A stretch of 64,000 nucleotides of DNA, taken from positions 14,578 to 78,577 of the forward strand of contig NZ_JBIWCW010000013.1 in the NCBI RefSeq assembly GCF_044761665.1. Direction: 5' to 3'. Source of the stretch: Peribacillus sp044761665. GTDB lineage: Bacteria > Bacillota > Bacilli > Bacillales > DSM-1321. Shown in pieces: positions 26,488 through 35,359 of this stretch; the first letter of the stretch is position 1; every line of letters starts with the position of its first letter. Made by a program: the position numbers and the translations under genes. The notes below the pieces were generated by a model that saw nothing but the letters and a program-made list of their open reading frames with translations, was not told the DNA's origin and did no database searches.

Positions 26488-26652
26488 TTAAACATTTTTG
26501 GCAGATTGTATATTAGATGGCCAAATTGGATCGTTTGTAACTGAAGTTTGATTACTTTTTACTTCTACATGATTAATTAAATTCGTGGATAGAAAAATTG
26601 CACTAGAAGAAATTATAACAATTAGACTTGCCCTTTTAATTTTTCTTAACAT
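26488..26652 (-). CDS. exported pro-peptide, candidate signalling peptide
   Basis: A 54-residue product: a basic start (MLRKIKR), a hydrophobic export segment (ASLIVIISSSAIFLS), then a polar tail ending TNDPIWPSNIQSAKNV. The layout matches Phr/NprX-type pro-peptides that are secreted, trimmed and re-imported to act on an RNPP regulator. AAAAGGAG lies 12 bases before the ATG. It is convergent with the XRE-TPR gene, whereas nprX and papR follow their receptor on the same strand, so the pairing is suggestive but not standard. Confidence 0.55.
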   Translation of the reverse strand: MLRKIKRASLIVIISSSAIFLSTNLINHVEVKSNQTSVTNDPIWPSNIQSAKNV

Positions 26653-26738
26653 ATAGCATTGACTCCTTTTTTTGTGAATGTATGGATAATTATTTCATTA
26701 TATGAAAAAAATGTCAATATTAAATGAGTTTATTAATG

Positions 26739-27284
26739 TTATTGTATGGAATGGGGATTTTTAGAATGCATAAGCTTTGTATAATGGATAAATTCATTTG
26801 CAAACTCGATAAGTCTTTTCTTACATTCTGGAGATAGGTTATTGTCATTGATTTCTTTTGAACTAATGGCAAGTTGTTGAGGAATTACTAGTGCATGTAG
26901 GTTTCTAAATACTAATCGCAAGCCATTAAGGGTATTAGTCCCTGCTTTGATCCCACCACTGGAAGCGATCAAGCCAATTGGTTTATTTGAAAAAACATCT
27001 CCATTAAGATGATCAATAAAATTTTTAAGAGCTCCGGAATACCCACCATGATATTCTGGAGAACCGATGATGAATGCTTTTGTATTCATAAACTTAGTCA
27101 ATATTTTTACTAAATCTTTATGTGGAGGAGTAGCCGGATTAAATAAAGGGAGATTCAAATTGTCAATATCTATTATTTCACTTGAAAGCCCTTCTCTTTC
27201 AAGCAATTTACTCATAAGTACTATTAGTTTTTTTGTATTTGAGTTTGGATTTAGACTCCCATTGATTAGTACAATATTACTCAT
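26739..27284 (-). CDS. NAD(P)H-dependent FMN reductase family protein
   Basis: A 181-residue flavodoxin-fold reductase. The FMN phosphate loop INGSLNPNSNTKKL is at the N-terminus, and SPEYHGGYSGALKNFIDHLN with GLIASSGGIKAGTNTL are the second and third flavin-contact loops. The ATG at 27284 has AAGGAGGG upstream and is preferred to an upstream in-frame start. Relatives reduce FMN, azo compounds or chromate. It is divergent from the peptide operon and may or may not serve it. Confidence 0.85.
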   Translation of the reverse strand: MSNIVLINGSLNPNSNTKKLIVLMSKLLEREGLSSEIIDIDNLNLPLFNPATPPHKDLVKILTKFMNTKAFIIGSPEYHGGYSGALKNFIDHLNGDVFSNKPIGLIASSGGIKAGTNTLNGLRLVFRNLHALVIPQQLAISSKEINDNNLSPECKKRLIEFANEFIHYTKLMHSKNPHSIQ

Positions 27285-27452
27285 TTTATCCCTCCTTAGC
27301 CTCATTTTAACAAATATTCTCTATATATTAACGTTAAAATATAAAAATATTTAATAAAATTAAAATATTTAAATTTTATGTTGTTTTTAAATATAATAAA
27401 TGGTATATTTTTCTTGCAAGGGAAAATATTACATAATAGGAGGTGCTGAATC

Positions 27453-27551
27453 ATGGAAGAATTAAACCTTGATGCATTCTTGTCTGATGTTGCTGCTGAA
27501 GAAATAGATGCACAGAGCTTAGAATTATCCCCAATCGCGGTTGCTTGGTAA
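27453..27551 (+). CDS. 32-residue precursor peptide, RiPP-like
   Basis: A very short gene with a strong AGGAGGTG before its ATG. The product starts MEELNLDAFLSDVAAEEIDA, continues QSLELSPIAVAW, and stops after Trp32. The LNLD near the N-terminus recalls the FNLD leader box of lanthipeptide precursors, and the acidic helical first part with a short neutral C-terminus fits a leader plus core. It is followed by a hairpin and then by a methyltransferase, an aminotransferase, an exporter and a peptidase-like gene. There is no Cys, so no thioether product is expected; the C-terminal Trp is the obvious modifiable residue. The role is inferred from context. Confidence 0.65.
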   Translation: MEELNLDAFLSDVAAEEIDAQSLELSPIAVAW

Positions 27552-27558
27552 TTTCATT

Positions 27559-27590
27559 AGAAATCGATGTGCTTTTGCACATCGATTTCT
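27559..27590 (+). terminator. hairpin between precursor and biosynthetic genes
   Basis: A perfect 14-bp stem (AGAAATCGATGTGC with its complement) and a TTTT loop start seven bases past the precursor stop. Such hairpins let precursor mRNA accumulate above the downstream genes by partial termination or 3'-end protection. Confidence 0.7.
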
Positions 27591-27614
27591 TAAATTTTAT
27601 AGGAAACAGGTGAA

Positions 27615-29252
27615 ATGATGATTAGAATGCCCCTTAATTTGTTGCTAGATAGCGAAACTTCTTTGCAATCTTATTCCACCATAAATAGATTGTATGAGCA
27701 TCTGAAGGAATTACTAGATACTGAAGTTTTCAATGAAACTTTTATAAAATATGCATCAGATCTTACTTCGGTATTTCATTATATAAATAACGAGAGACAA
27801 AACCCTGAATACACTGGACGTTTGGCTACACTGGAATTACAGGCAATAACTCTTCGACTAAGTAGACACCATATCAAAAGAGCAAAAACTATTGAAAACA
27901 TAGCCAGATTTTTCGAGGGAGTTTTGGAGAGCACCTCTATAGAGCGAATCTCTTTTAATAAAGCTGAAATGATAGATCGTCCCTCCCTTATGGTTTTGAA
28001 TCGTCTTGCTGGGCTTTTAAATAAGAAAAAAAATGCGGCGCTGATAACGTTTCATTTCTCAAAGGATGTATTTAAAACGAAGGATGAGCATTTTGCAATT
28101 CAAGCTAGAAGACAGGTCTTTGAGAAGATAAAGAGAATTGGGCATATCGAAATCTACAATCCTGATAATAACCAATTATTGTCCAAAGCGGATTATCCTT
28201 TGGAACAGAGATTATATGAACCACTTATCCTCGATTCAGCGATCATTGAACAAAATTTTGAATTAGCCCTCCTCATTCTAGATAAGACCCTCAATAATTC
28301 TTCAGAAAATAAAATTATAAGCAATCAGCTTGCTTATCGACATATAGGGGTCATTGAGGCGAATCTCGGTAATTTTGATAAAGCTATGTATTATTTTGAA
28401 AAGGCAATAGAAAATAGTCAAACGATACTTGAACTATCTAGAAATTCCTATATAAAAGGGTTGTGCCTAATTAAGAGGCTAAAAAAAGCTGAAGAAGGGT
28501 TAGCTATCATAAATAAAGCATATAAAGATATTTCAGATTATTCTGATGAAGACGATTTTCGTATTAAGCATGAAAAGGCTTGGTTAATGAATGGTCGTTC
28601 TTTGGCGAAAACTGTATTGGCCGCACGCAAGAATGAAAAGGAAAAGGCAGAAATTCTTGCAACACTAATCAAAGAGGAAATGACAGCATACAGATTAATC
28701 AGCAATGAATCAAATTTTCGATTGGTGTATCTAAAGTACAACTTACTAGCGAATATCGCATTTTTATTAGAGATTGCTGGTGAGTTTTCGAGAGCTATTC
28801 AATTCTGGGAACAAGCTTTTGCACCACTTTTAGCCAATGATGGTCAATTCAAAGAGGGTGAGAAAGCATTAACTTATCGGTTAGGACTATTACATATTAA
28901 ACTATCAAAATTAGACCAGGCAGAACTGCTCTTACAAAGGGCATTAGATTTAACGAGAGAAGAAAACAACGACTTTCATCTTCATGGTGTACTGTATGGG
29001 CTTGGATATTTAAAAATTGTCAATCATGAATATGGTGAAGCACTACAGTTGTTTAGGGAAGGAAAAGAGGTTGCTGGGCGTTTAGATGATAGGGGCTCTA
29101 TGAGTTTATTTGACAGGGCGTTGGACTACGCATATAGGAAGGAAAGTAACCATGACCTTGAATTTCCAAAAATAAAGTTAACCTCTTATATTCCTTATTT
29201 AGATCTATCTTTTGTGCCAGAAGTAGACTTAAATAAAGAATTAACGACATGA
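27615..29252 (+). CDS. TPR protein with a remnant STAND-like N-terminus
   Basis: A 545-residue protein. The first 190 residues look like the tail of a STAND/AAA ATPase module: RISFNKAEMIDRPSLMVLNR and AALITFHFSK resemble the DxxSL...L..TxR sensor region, but no Walker A or B precedes them. From about 215 on there are tetratricopeptide repeats (for example LAYRHIGVIEANLGNFDKAM and QAELLLQRALDLTREE). No DNA-binding domain is seen. It directly follows the precursor gene, so it may scaffold the precursor and its enzymes or act as a peptide-sensing partner. Confidence 0.6.
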   Translation: MMIRMPLNLLLDSETSLQSYSTINRLYEHLKELLDTEVFNETFIKYASDLTSVFHYINNERQNPEYTGRLATLELQAITLRLSRHHIKRAKTIENIARFFEGVLESTSIERISFNKAEMIDRPSLMVLNRLAGLLNKKKNAALITFHFSKDVFKTKDEHFAIQARRQVFEKIKRIGHIEIYNPDNNQLLSKADYPLEQRLYEPLILDSAIIEQNFELALLILDKTLNNSSENKIISNQLAYRHIGVIEANLGNFDKAMYYFEKAIENSQTILELSRNSYIKGLCLIKRLKKAEEGLAIINKAYKDISDYSDEDDFRIKHEKAWLMNGRSLAKTVLAARKNEKEKAEILATLIKEEMTAYRLISNESNFRLVYLKYNLLANIAFLLEIAGEFSRAIQFWEQAFAPLLANDGQFKEGEKALTYRLGLLHIKLSKLDQAELLLQRALDLTREENNDFHLHGVLYGLGYLKIVNHEYGEALQLFREGKEVAGRLDDRGSMSLFDRALDYAYRKESNHDLEFPKIKLTSYIPYLDLSFVPEVDLNKELTT

Positions 29253-29265
29253 AGGAGCGACGTAT

Positions 29266-29955
29266 ATGGTCAATTTATCTCAGGAGCGTTATGAAGTCCT
29301 CGATGAAAAAGTAGAGGAAATCATTGAGTATCTATCAAATAAAGAGATTTTGAATAAAAACTGTTTCCAAACTGATAAGTTTTATGAACTGCATCAATTA
29401 TTGAGTCTGAATTTTAATATACCTCAAACTAGTATAACAAAAGTAATGGCAAGGATTTTATTTAGTATTGGGTATAGTAAGAAGCCCAATGTTTTAGTAG
29501 GCGCAGGTACTTATACTGGAAATGCTCTTGCTTGGCTCTCTGGTTACTCAATTTTAGGGGATGCAGGGCAGAAGACGAGTATTTATGGTTTAGATATTTC
29601 TAAAGAAGCCACAGCTATCTCCCAAATTAACTTTGCTAATATACATGCCTCGGATGTACATATAATCCAAGCGGATGCCATTAGTTGGATTACCGAGGTA
29701 CCTGAAAAGATAGATTTATTGTACATCGACATCGATACTAAGGAAGATGGAAAAAAGAAATACCTTGATTTATTGCATGTAGCTTTTCCGAAAATGAATG
29801 AGAACGGTTTAATAATCGCTCATGATATTAATGAAAAAAAATTCGAAAAAGACATGAAGCCATTTGAAGAGGCACTTCTTGATGAGACTAAATTTAAGTC
29901 ATCAATTAATCTGAATGTCGATCCATTTGGATTATCAATCTCTATAAAAAGGTGA
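29266..29955 (+). CDS. class I SAM-dependent methyltransferase, O-methyltransferase-like
   Basis: A 229-residue Rossmann-fold methyltransferase. Motif I is VLVGAGTYTGNALAWL, the acidic residue after strand 2 is in IYGLDISKEA, and strand 4 reads DLLYIDIDTKEDG followed by LIIAHDIN, all close to the caffeoyl-CoA O-methyltransferase group. GGAG precedes the ATG. As the second enzyme gene after the precursor it probably methylates the peptide or a compound released from it. Substrate unknown. Confidence 0.75.
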   Translation: MVNLSQERYEVLDEKVEEIIEYLSNKEILNKNCFQTDKFYELHQLLSLNFNIPQTSITKVMARILFSIGYSKKPNVLVGAGTYTGNALAWLSGYSILGDAGQKTSIYGLDISKEATAISQINFANIHASDVHIIQADAISWITEVPEKIDLLYIDIDTKEDGKKKYLDLLHVAFPKMNENGLIIAHDINEKKFEKDMKPFEEALLDETKFKSSINLNVDPFGLSISIKR

Positions 29956-29959
29956 GAAT

Positions 29960-31063
29960 ATGGGAATATACGAAAACCGACTCATACGATTAGATTTTGG
30001 AGAACCCTCTTTTCCGTGTCCTCCAGAGGCCAAGGCAGAATCTATAAAATATATCTCTAGTCCCAATTGTCAATATGCCCCGATAAAAGGGGATAGAGAA
30101 TTGATTTTTAAGATAAAGACTCATTTACAAGAGCAGTATTCGATTCAAATTGATGAACAATATGTCACCATCACAACCGGTGGGTTGATGGGCTTAAATG
30201 CTATTATCAGATGTTTAAAAAACAATGGAATCACTAAGGTTTATTATCCTAACCCAGGGTTTCCGCCATACCAGTTTATGGGACACTATAATGGAATTAA
30301 TATGGAACCGTATCCTATGGTTGAAGAAGAACAAGCAATACGTCAATTGTGCTTACTTGCAAAAGAATCACCAATGGGCAAGACCGCATTCCTCATTACC
30401 TCCCCCAATAATCCCAATGGTCTTACATTTAGCCGTGACTCATGGGATTTATTGTTAGAGGCTATGGATAAGCATTTTATAATTTGTGACCATTCCTTTG
30501 AATCCTTTATATTTCACTCTCAAAAACAAGTCACTATTCCTTTAAGGGAGAATGTGTTTCATGCTTTTAGCTTTTCTAAAACATACTCATTGGCCGATTA
30601 CAGGGTGGGTTATGTAATTTCTCCTAGCTTATTCTGGAGTGAAGAGATATCTAGGGAACACTGGTTTTCACAATTAAGCACTAGTGTTATTTCTCAAAAG
30701 GCAGCATTAGGAGCCTTAAATAGCCCGCAAGATTATAAAATAAAAAACAAGAGAATGGTATTGAAAAATATACAGAAAACAATAGATTTATTGAGAGCAT
30801 CAGACATTGAGATAAGTCGTCCAGATGGGGGCTTCTTTTTATGGATTAATATAGAAAAGACGGGGCTTTCTTCTGAAAAGTTTGTGGAGGTTGCATTGGT
30901 GCATTACAAATTGTCTCTCATTTCAGGAGCCAATTTTGGTAGTGAGGGGGAAGGGTATATCCGTATCAACTGTGCTGCCGATCCAGTTAGTCTTCAAGAA
31001 GGAATTAGCAGGTTTATTACGTGCTATAATGAGAGGCTAAAAAAATATGAATATACCCTATAA
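29960..31063 (+). CDS. PLP-dependent aminotransferase, class I/II
   Basis: A 367-residue fold-type I aminotransferase. Seen are YVTITTGGLMGLNAIIRC, the SPNNPNGLTFS motif, ICDHSFESF (Asp that pairs with the pyridine N), the PLP lysine in AFSFSKTYSLADYRVGY (about residue 207), and the C-terminal carboxylate Arg in YIRINCAADP. It would transaminate a free amino acid, or deaminate one such as Trp after release from the peptide. It starts four bases after the methyltransferase and overlaps the exporter gene by 17 bp. Confidence 0.85.
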   Translation: MGIYENRLIRLDFGEPSFPCPPEAKAESIKYISSPNCQYAPIKGDRELIFKIKTHLQEQYSIQIDEQYVTITTGGLMGLNAIIRCLKNNGITKVYYPNPGFPPYQFMGHYNGINMEPYPMVEEEQAIRQLCLLAKESPMGKTAFLITSPNNPNGLTFSRDSWDLLLEAMDKHFIICDHSFESFIFHSQKQVTIPLRENVFHAFSFSKTYSLADYRVGYVISPSLFWSEEISREHWFSQLSTSVISQKAALGALNSPQDYKIKNKRMVLKNIQKTIDLLRASDIEISRPDGGFFLWINIEKTGLSSEKFVEVALVHYKLSLISGANFGSEGEGYIRINCAADPVSLQEGISRFITCYNERLKKYEYTL

Positions 31064-32306
31064 GCAATTATTCAGAAATAGAAATTATGTTTTTTTGTTA
31101 CTTGGTCGATTATTCAGAAGAAGTGCATTGATATTATTTAGCCTAGAACTTATATGGTTAACTATGGACATCACGGATAATTCACCTTTACATCTCTCAA
31201 TTATGGTTATGGGGGAGACGCTTCCATTCATTATCTTTGGTTTATATGGGGGTGTGAAAGCCGATCAATGGAACAAAAAACGCATCATGGTATTCAGTGA
31301 CGCAGGTGTTGCGCTTTTAATCGTTCTAATTCCTGTCTTGTTCTCTTTAAATGAATTAAATTATTACACGCTTTTGGCTCTTGTGGTTGGAATTACTATT
31401 TTTAGCTGCTTTTCCGAACCGTGTTACAGGGCAATACTTCCGGAAATTATAGAACGAGTTCAATTACAATCAGGAAATGCATTATTGGACTCAGTTCAAC
31501 GGGGCGCTTCTATTTTGGTTCCTGCATCGGTGGGGATTGTTTTAAAGTTTACCACACAAATTCATTTATTTAGCTTGGCATGTATCCTTTTGGGTTTAGC
31601 GTTTATATCAAATCTTTTCATTCATTATGTTCAAAACTCCAGCCCAAAAAAACGTCTGGAAAATTCTGGTGCTTTCCATGAAATTAAATCTAGTTTCGCT
31701 TATCTTAAAAAGAATAAAGATATTACATTTATCATAGTTGTTCAAGGAATCAGCATTTTAATTAATACGGGCCTAATGAGAGTTGGATTACCCATATATT
31801 TAGATGTTTATTTAAATAAAGACGTCTCTGCATTTGGTTATTTAACAGGTATTCTTGGTGCAGCATCCTTTCTTACTTCTATACTGATAGGATTGATGAA
31901 AAAGTTTAACCCTATTTATGCATTTAATACTGGAATTATACTTTGGGGAATAGGCCTCGTCTCTATTGGTGTATTTCCATCTATGACAGTGATATATATT
32001 GGGATGGTTCTGATTGGAATTGGCCAGGCAAGTGAAGGTCTGGCTAGAACAATTATCCTTCAGGATCAAATACCTGGAAATATGATTGGGAAGATTTTTA
32101 GCTTGTCCTCAACTATAAACTATTTATGTGACACATTCTCTTTGGGGGCAATTAGTTCTGTAATGGCCTTCATGACCACTGCTGTGCTTTTTTCTGGATC
32201 GGGAGGACTCATTTTAGCAATAGGGGTCATCGGCACACTATCATTAAAGAATAATATAAAAAAGGAAAAATCAAAAAACAGTAAGATAAGAAACGAGGTG
32301 GGGTAA
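31047..32306 (+). CDS. MFS transporter, probable exporter
   Basis: A 419-residue major facilitator protein with about 12 hydrophobic helices and the cytoplasmic loop 2-3 motif GGVKADQWNKKRIMV. It is of the antibiotic/macrolide efflux type (family with GLYGG..aD...rr). The gene overlaps the aminotransferase gene, so it belongs to the same unit and most likely exports its product. Confidence 0.88.
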   Translation: MNIPYKQLFRNRNYVFLLLGRLFRRSALILFSLELIWLTMDITDNSPLHLSIMVMGETLPFIIFGLYGGVKADQWNKKRIMVFSDAGVALLIVLIPVLFSLNELNYYTLLALVVGITIFSCFSEPCYRAILPEIIERVQLQSGNALLDSVQRGASILVPASVGIVLKFTTQIHLFSLACILLGLAFISNLFIHYVQNSSPKKRLENSGAFHEIKSSFAYLKKNKDITFIIVVQGISILINTGLMRVGLPIYLDVYLNKDVSAFGYLTGILGAASFLTSILIGLMKKFNPIYAFNTGIILWGIGLVSIGVFPSMTVIYIGMVLIGIGQASEGLARTIILQDQIPGNMIGKIFSLSSTINYLCDTFSLGAISSVMAFMTTAVLFSGSGGLILAIGVIGTLSLKNNIKKEKSKNSKIRNEVG

Positions 32307-32307
32307 T

Positions 32308-33225
32308 TTGTTAAAATTAGATGTAAGCTTAGATGCTAGTTTAATCAATTTTGTGGAAAATCATAAGAAACAGCCGACGGAATTGGAGTGGTTTGAATAT
32401 TGTAAAGCCAACGAAATTCCCTATTTGGCCAATCAATCATTATTTGATGAAGAAAAAAAGTTGGGTAGTTATGAAATTGAATCGTTGTCCCGCACAGTAA
32501 AATATCTAGAGGTTCATTTAGAGGATTCTGTTAAACACATCGCCCAATTCTTTCCGGATACTCCTAAAGATATCGACCATCATTTGAAAATTGGTTTGCT
32601 ACCTTATGGAAAGAAAAACTTCGGTCCTAAATCATCTCTTCAACTGTTTTCTTTATTTCCTGAAGCTACACCAGTTGAGACATATTTATTCCTGATTCAT
32701 ATTTATTATCATGAGATTTCATTTATTAACTATACCGACTTTTGTAAGGAATGTTCAGTGAGTCCAGATACGCCTGAAAAACTTAAGCACTTTATAATCA
32801 ACCTCATACAAAATGAAGGGATTGGAAACTTTGCCGTACTAGAAAGCTTAATTGAATATAGAGAGCAAAATTCTAGTTATGATTTTAAATACTTTTCTTA
32901 CGCAAGTATGATCCGGGATGAAGTGAGTATTGTGCAGTCTATGAGCCTCTTAAGACAAATTCTTGATACAGTTAATGAAAGTAATTATGCCAATTATCAA
33001 GGCAAGATTAATTTGATTTTGAAAAATAAGCGTCTACCAATTATCAATTTGGTGGGAACACATATGGCTGAATCTATTGTTGCTACTCATGGTCTAGATG
33101 CTTTAAGAAATGTATATAAGAGAAGTCCTAAAGAGTTTTTTAACCTCTATTTCGATACAAAAGACCCTTTAAAAGAACATTTATCTAAAGGGGAATATTT
33201 CTTAAATAGTACATTTTCCAAGTAA
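32308..33225 (+). CDS. peptidase-like protein (DUF5700/DUF2268 type), uncertain
   Basis: A 305-residue soluble protein closing the peptide operon. The layout recalls gluzincin-like DUF2268/DUF5700 proteins: GLLPYGKKNFGPKSSLQLFS, then a helix with His131-IYY-His135-Glu136 where those families have HExxH, then LIQNEGIGNF (about 167-176), like the downstream EGIA motif. The histidine order differs from HExxH, so activity is not certain. It starts with TTG after GAGGTGGGG, two bases after the exporter. It could cut the leader from the core. Confidence 0.5.
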   Translation: MLKLDVSLDASLINFVENHKKQPTELEWFEYCKANEIPYLANQSLFDEEKKLGSYEIESLSRTVKYLEVHLEDSVKHIAQFFPDTPKDIDHHLKIGLLPYGKKNFGPKSSLQLFSLFPEATPVETYLFLIHIYYHEISFINYTDFCKECSVSPDTPEKLKHFIINLIQNEGIGNFAVLESLIEYREQNSSYDFKYFSYASMIRDEVSIVQSMSLLRQILDTVNESNYANYQGKINLILKNKRLPIINLVGTHMAESIVATHGLDALRNVYKRSPKEFFNLYFDTKDPLKEHLSKGEYFLNSTFSK

Positions 33226-33275
33226 AGCTACTTTAGGATTAATAATATGACTTAGAATCCAATAAAATATTAAGT

Positions 33276-33304
33276 AAACCAGTATAAAATTACTGGTTTT
33301 TTTT
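33276..33304 (+). terminator. terminator of the peptide operon
   Basis: AAACCAGTA and TACTGGTTT form a nine-bp stem with a six-base loop and a run of eight T. Strong intrinsic terminator 50 bp past the last gene. Confidence 0.9.
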
Positions 33305-33669
33305 ATAGAAAAGAAAGTCGAGGGCTCTTTCCCTTTTTATATCTACTGAATTGGAAGTGCTTTTATATAATAGAAGAATGAAACGTTGAATGGAAATAAC
33401 TGTTTAATATATTAAAAGTAATTGTTTAGAAATAGTAACTACTATTAATAAATTTCCCTATTTAAATTGAGTGAGGGAGACAAGAGCCTCACAGATGACA
33501 CAAAAATTAATAGAAGCTCCGGGATAAGAAATAATCAAGAGGAATTGTCATTTTTGGATTGGACAGGAATATAAACTTTTCGAGTAGATAATTAATGATA
33601 CAAGTAATGGAAGGCATTTTTTAAAATCACAGGTACTCTTAATTAACCATTAACTACTTTAATTAATAG
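33305..33669. other. intergenic region, nothing recognised
   Basis: AT-rich spacer with no frame longer than about 30 codons carrying a ribosome binding site, and no clear repeat. Confidence 0.3.
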
Positions 33670-34129
33670 TGGATGACTATTTTTTTGAACCATTTTCAAC
33701 AAATCGTCCATCCACCTATTATTCTTTAGAAAAACAAAAAGAGTTAATTCGATCTTGGGAACAAAATCAAAACATAAACTTGCATACCAGTTTGGGATTT
33801 TTCTGAAAAAGAATCATAAACTAATTGGTACTATTGATCTTTTTCAAATTATTCGCGGTCCTCTTCAAAGCGCATTAATAGTTAATTACTTATAAAAAAA
33901 TAATGGTAAAGCTTACACTACAGAAGCTGTTAAATTAGTTGTAGAATACGCTTTTAAATCTCTTTATTTGCATAGGATTGAGGCTGGTGTTATGCCACAT
34001 AATATGGGGTCAATACGTGTATTAGAAAAGGCCGGTTTTCATAAAGAAGGAATTGCAAAAAAAAATGCAAAAATAAATAATCGGTGGGAGGATCATCAAG
34101 TATTAGCCATTATAAATCCAAATGAGTAA
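33670..34129 (+). pseudogene. GNAT acetyltransferase (RimJ-like) remnant
   Basis: Decayed N-acetyltransferase. Pieces such as YSLEKQKELIRSWE, HKLIGTIDLFQI, AYTTEAVKLVVEYAFKSLYL and HRIEAGVMPHNMGSIRVLEK follow the RimJ/RimL pattern, including the AcCoA-binding and NxxSIRVLEKxGF motifs, ending in NPNE before TAA at 34127-34129. A stop within the core (near 33892) and shifts in the N-terminal half make it non-functional. Confidence 0.75.
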
Positions 34130-34475
34130 TTTTTGATAATCAATAAGCTAGTTTTCTACCACCCTATTATAGAATTAGTTGTTTTTACGAATAATACGCA
34201 ATTAATTTATCTGTGAAGCCAAAATATTTAGAATAGGCGCTGGTTGAAATTAGACTTTTCAAGATAAAATAAAAAAACGCAATCTATTTGTCTGTTTTTC
34301 AGTGCTGTGTCAAGTCATTATTTTAATAAATGGAAAGATATGATAATTACAATTATCCAGATAGTTATTTATCATTTTCAAAAGCGCGATGGCGAAGGTC
34401 ATTTGATATGGTAATGCTGTAGTTTTAGAGTAAATAGCTAAAAGTTTTATAAACCGAATTAGCAGAAAATTAGCA
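34130..34475. other. intergenic region, nothing recognised
   Basis: AT-rich stretch between the GNAT remnant and the plasmid backbone. No supported gene or repeat seen. Confidence 0.3.
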
Positions 34476-34513
34476 AACCCTGAATTTGTCCGAAGTTGGA
34501 CAAATTCAGGGTT
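34476..34513. terminator. perfect 16-bp hairpin at the left end of the backbone
   Basis: AACCCTGAATTTGTCC and its exact complement enclose a six-base loop. It lies about 45 bp past the stop of the leftward MerR-like gene and is a likely terminator; the minus-strand exit is only moderately T-rich. Confidence 0.65.
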
Positions 34514-34557
34514 ACTTTAAGGACTATAAAACATTTACTATTTTGGGGTATCATAAC

Positions 34558-35244
34558 TTACTGATCGAGTTCCATCTCTTTTTTCAACCGGTCGACAAAA
34601 TGCTCATTGATATAATCCCGTACAAATTTATCCTTTTTCTCCAAATCGATGTCTTTCCTGAAAAAGCCTACCCTTTTAAGACGCTGATCTTCGGGTAACT
34701 TGGACCAAGCCACCTGGGCTTCCTCTTCCAGTGAGCTTTCTATCTTTCTTTGAATCACCATGGCCTGAAAGCTTTGGTTCTTTTTTTCTTCCGTCGATGG
34801 TGGTTTTGGCAAGCTTGTTATCAATTGATTGTATTGATTTTGCAGTTCCTTGATTTGAGTGGCAGCCAATTCTTCATATGTTCTTTTGACTTCTTCGGAA
34901 ATTTGCTTTTTAATGCTCTCTAGATCGTCTACATGTGGAGCTGGCTTGTCCTCTTTTACTGGGAATGGGCGTAATTCAAAGTGGTTGGGAAGGTCTCGGG
35001 ATATGGCAGGTATTGCCCATTTCTCTCCCCTTCTCTTTTTGATGAAAATTGCAATCTTCAAATCCAATTCATCATAGATCTTTTCCTTCGTTTCCATCGT
35101 TCGGTTTATATAATGAATCCGGCCCTTTTCCAACCGTTTGAACCAGCCATCCACGGTATTGATATGTACATGTTCATGGTCCTCGAAGGCCTTGTTGAGT
35201 TCATCAACAAAGTCACTGATTCTCCAATGTTTCATTTCTTTCAT
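34558..35244 (-). CDS. MerR-like HTH DNA-binding plasmid protein
   Basis: A 228-residue protein. The N-terminal 75 residues form a MerR/RacA-like winged helix (HWRISDFVDELNKAF, then INTVDGWFKRLEKGRIHYIN). A charged coiled-coil segment (about 125-165, ESIKKQISEEVKRTYEELAA) and a basic/acidic C-terminus follow. ATG 35244 is chosen because GGGGAG lies six bases upstream; the frame extends further only through sequence holding the operator palindrome. Proteins of this kind are found next to plasmid partition or replication genes and may be an accessory partition or control factor. Confidence 0.6.
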   Translation of the reverse strand: MKEMKHWRISDFVDELNKAFEDHEHVHINTVDGWFKRLEKGRIHYINRTMETKEKIYDELDLKIAIFIKKRRGEKWAIPAISRDLPNHFELRPFPVKEDKPAPHVDDLESIKKQISEEVKRTYEELAATQIKELQNQYNQLITSLPKPPSTEEKKNQSFQAMVIQRKIESSLEEEAQVAWSKLPEDQRLKRVGFFRKDIDLEKKDKFVRDYINEHFVDRLKKEMELDQ

Positions 35245-35326
35245 GTCATTCTCCCCTTTCTTTTCAAGAATAGTATATGTATTGCATATAATGGCTTTGG
35301 GTTGTGCTCCATATGTGTCCTGTTGT

Positions 35327-35350
35327 GTATATGTTGTGTACAACATATAC
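35327..35350. promoter_or_regulatory. 24-bp palindrome, probable operator
   Basis: GTATATGTTGT, two bases, then ACAACATATAC: a perfect 11-bp inverted repeat about 80 bp upstream of the MerR-like gene. The spacing suits autoregulation by that protein. A partial copy (TGTTGTGTAT) directly precedes it. Confidence 0.6.
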
Positions 35351-35359
35351 ATAAATGGT

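Noticed and set aside
27453..27551. Lanthipeptide or thiopeptide precursor
   Set aside because: The core has no Cys, and no LanB/C/M, YcaO or dehydratase gene is nearby; only the leader box is similar.
33670..34129. Functional acetyltransferase
   Set aside because: In-frame stop inside the core and shifts in the N-terminal half; called a pseudogene instead.
34549..34560. TATCATAACTTA resembling the res-like motif near the resolvase
   Set aside because: Only a partial match, single copy, at the stop of another gene and 34 kb away; most likely chance.
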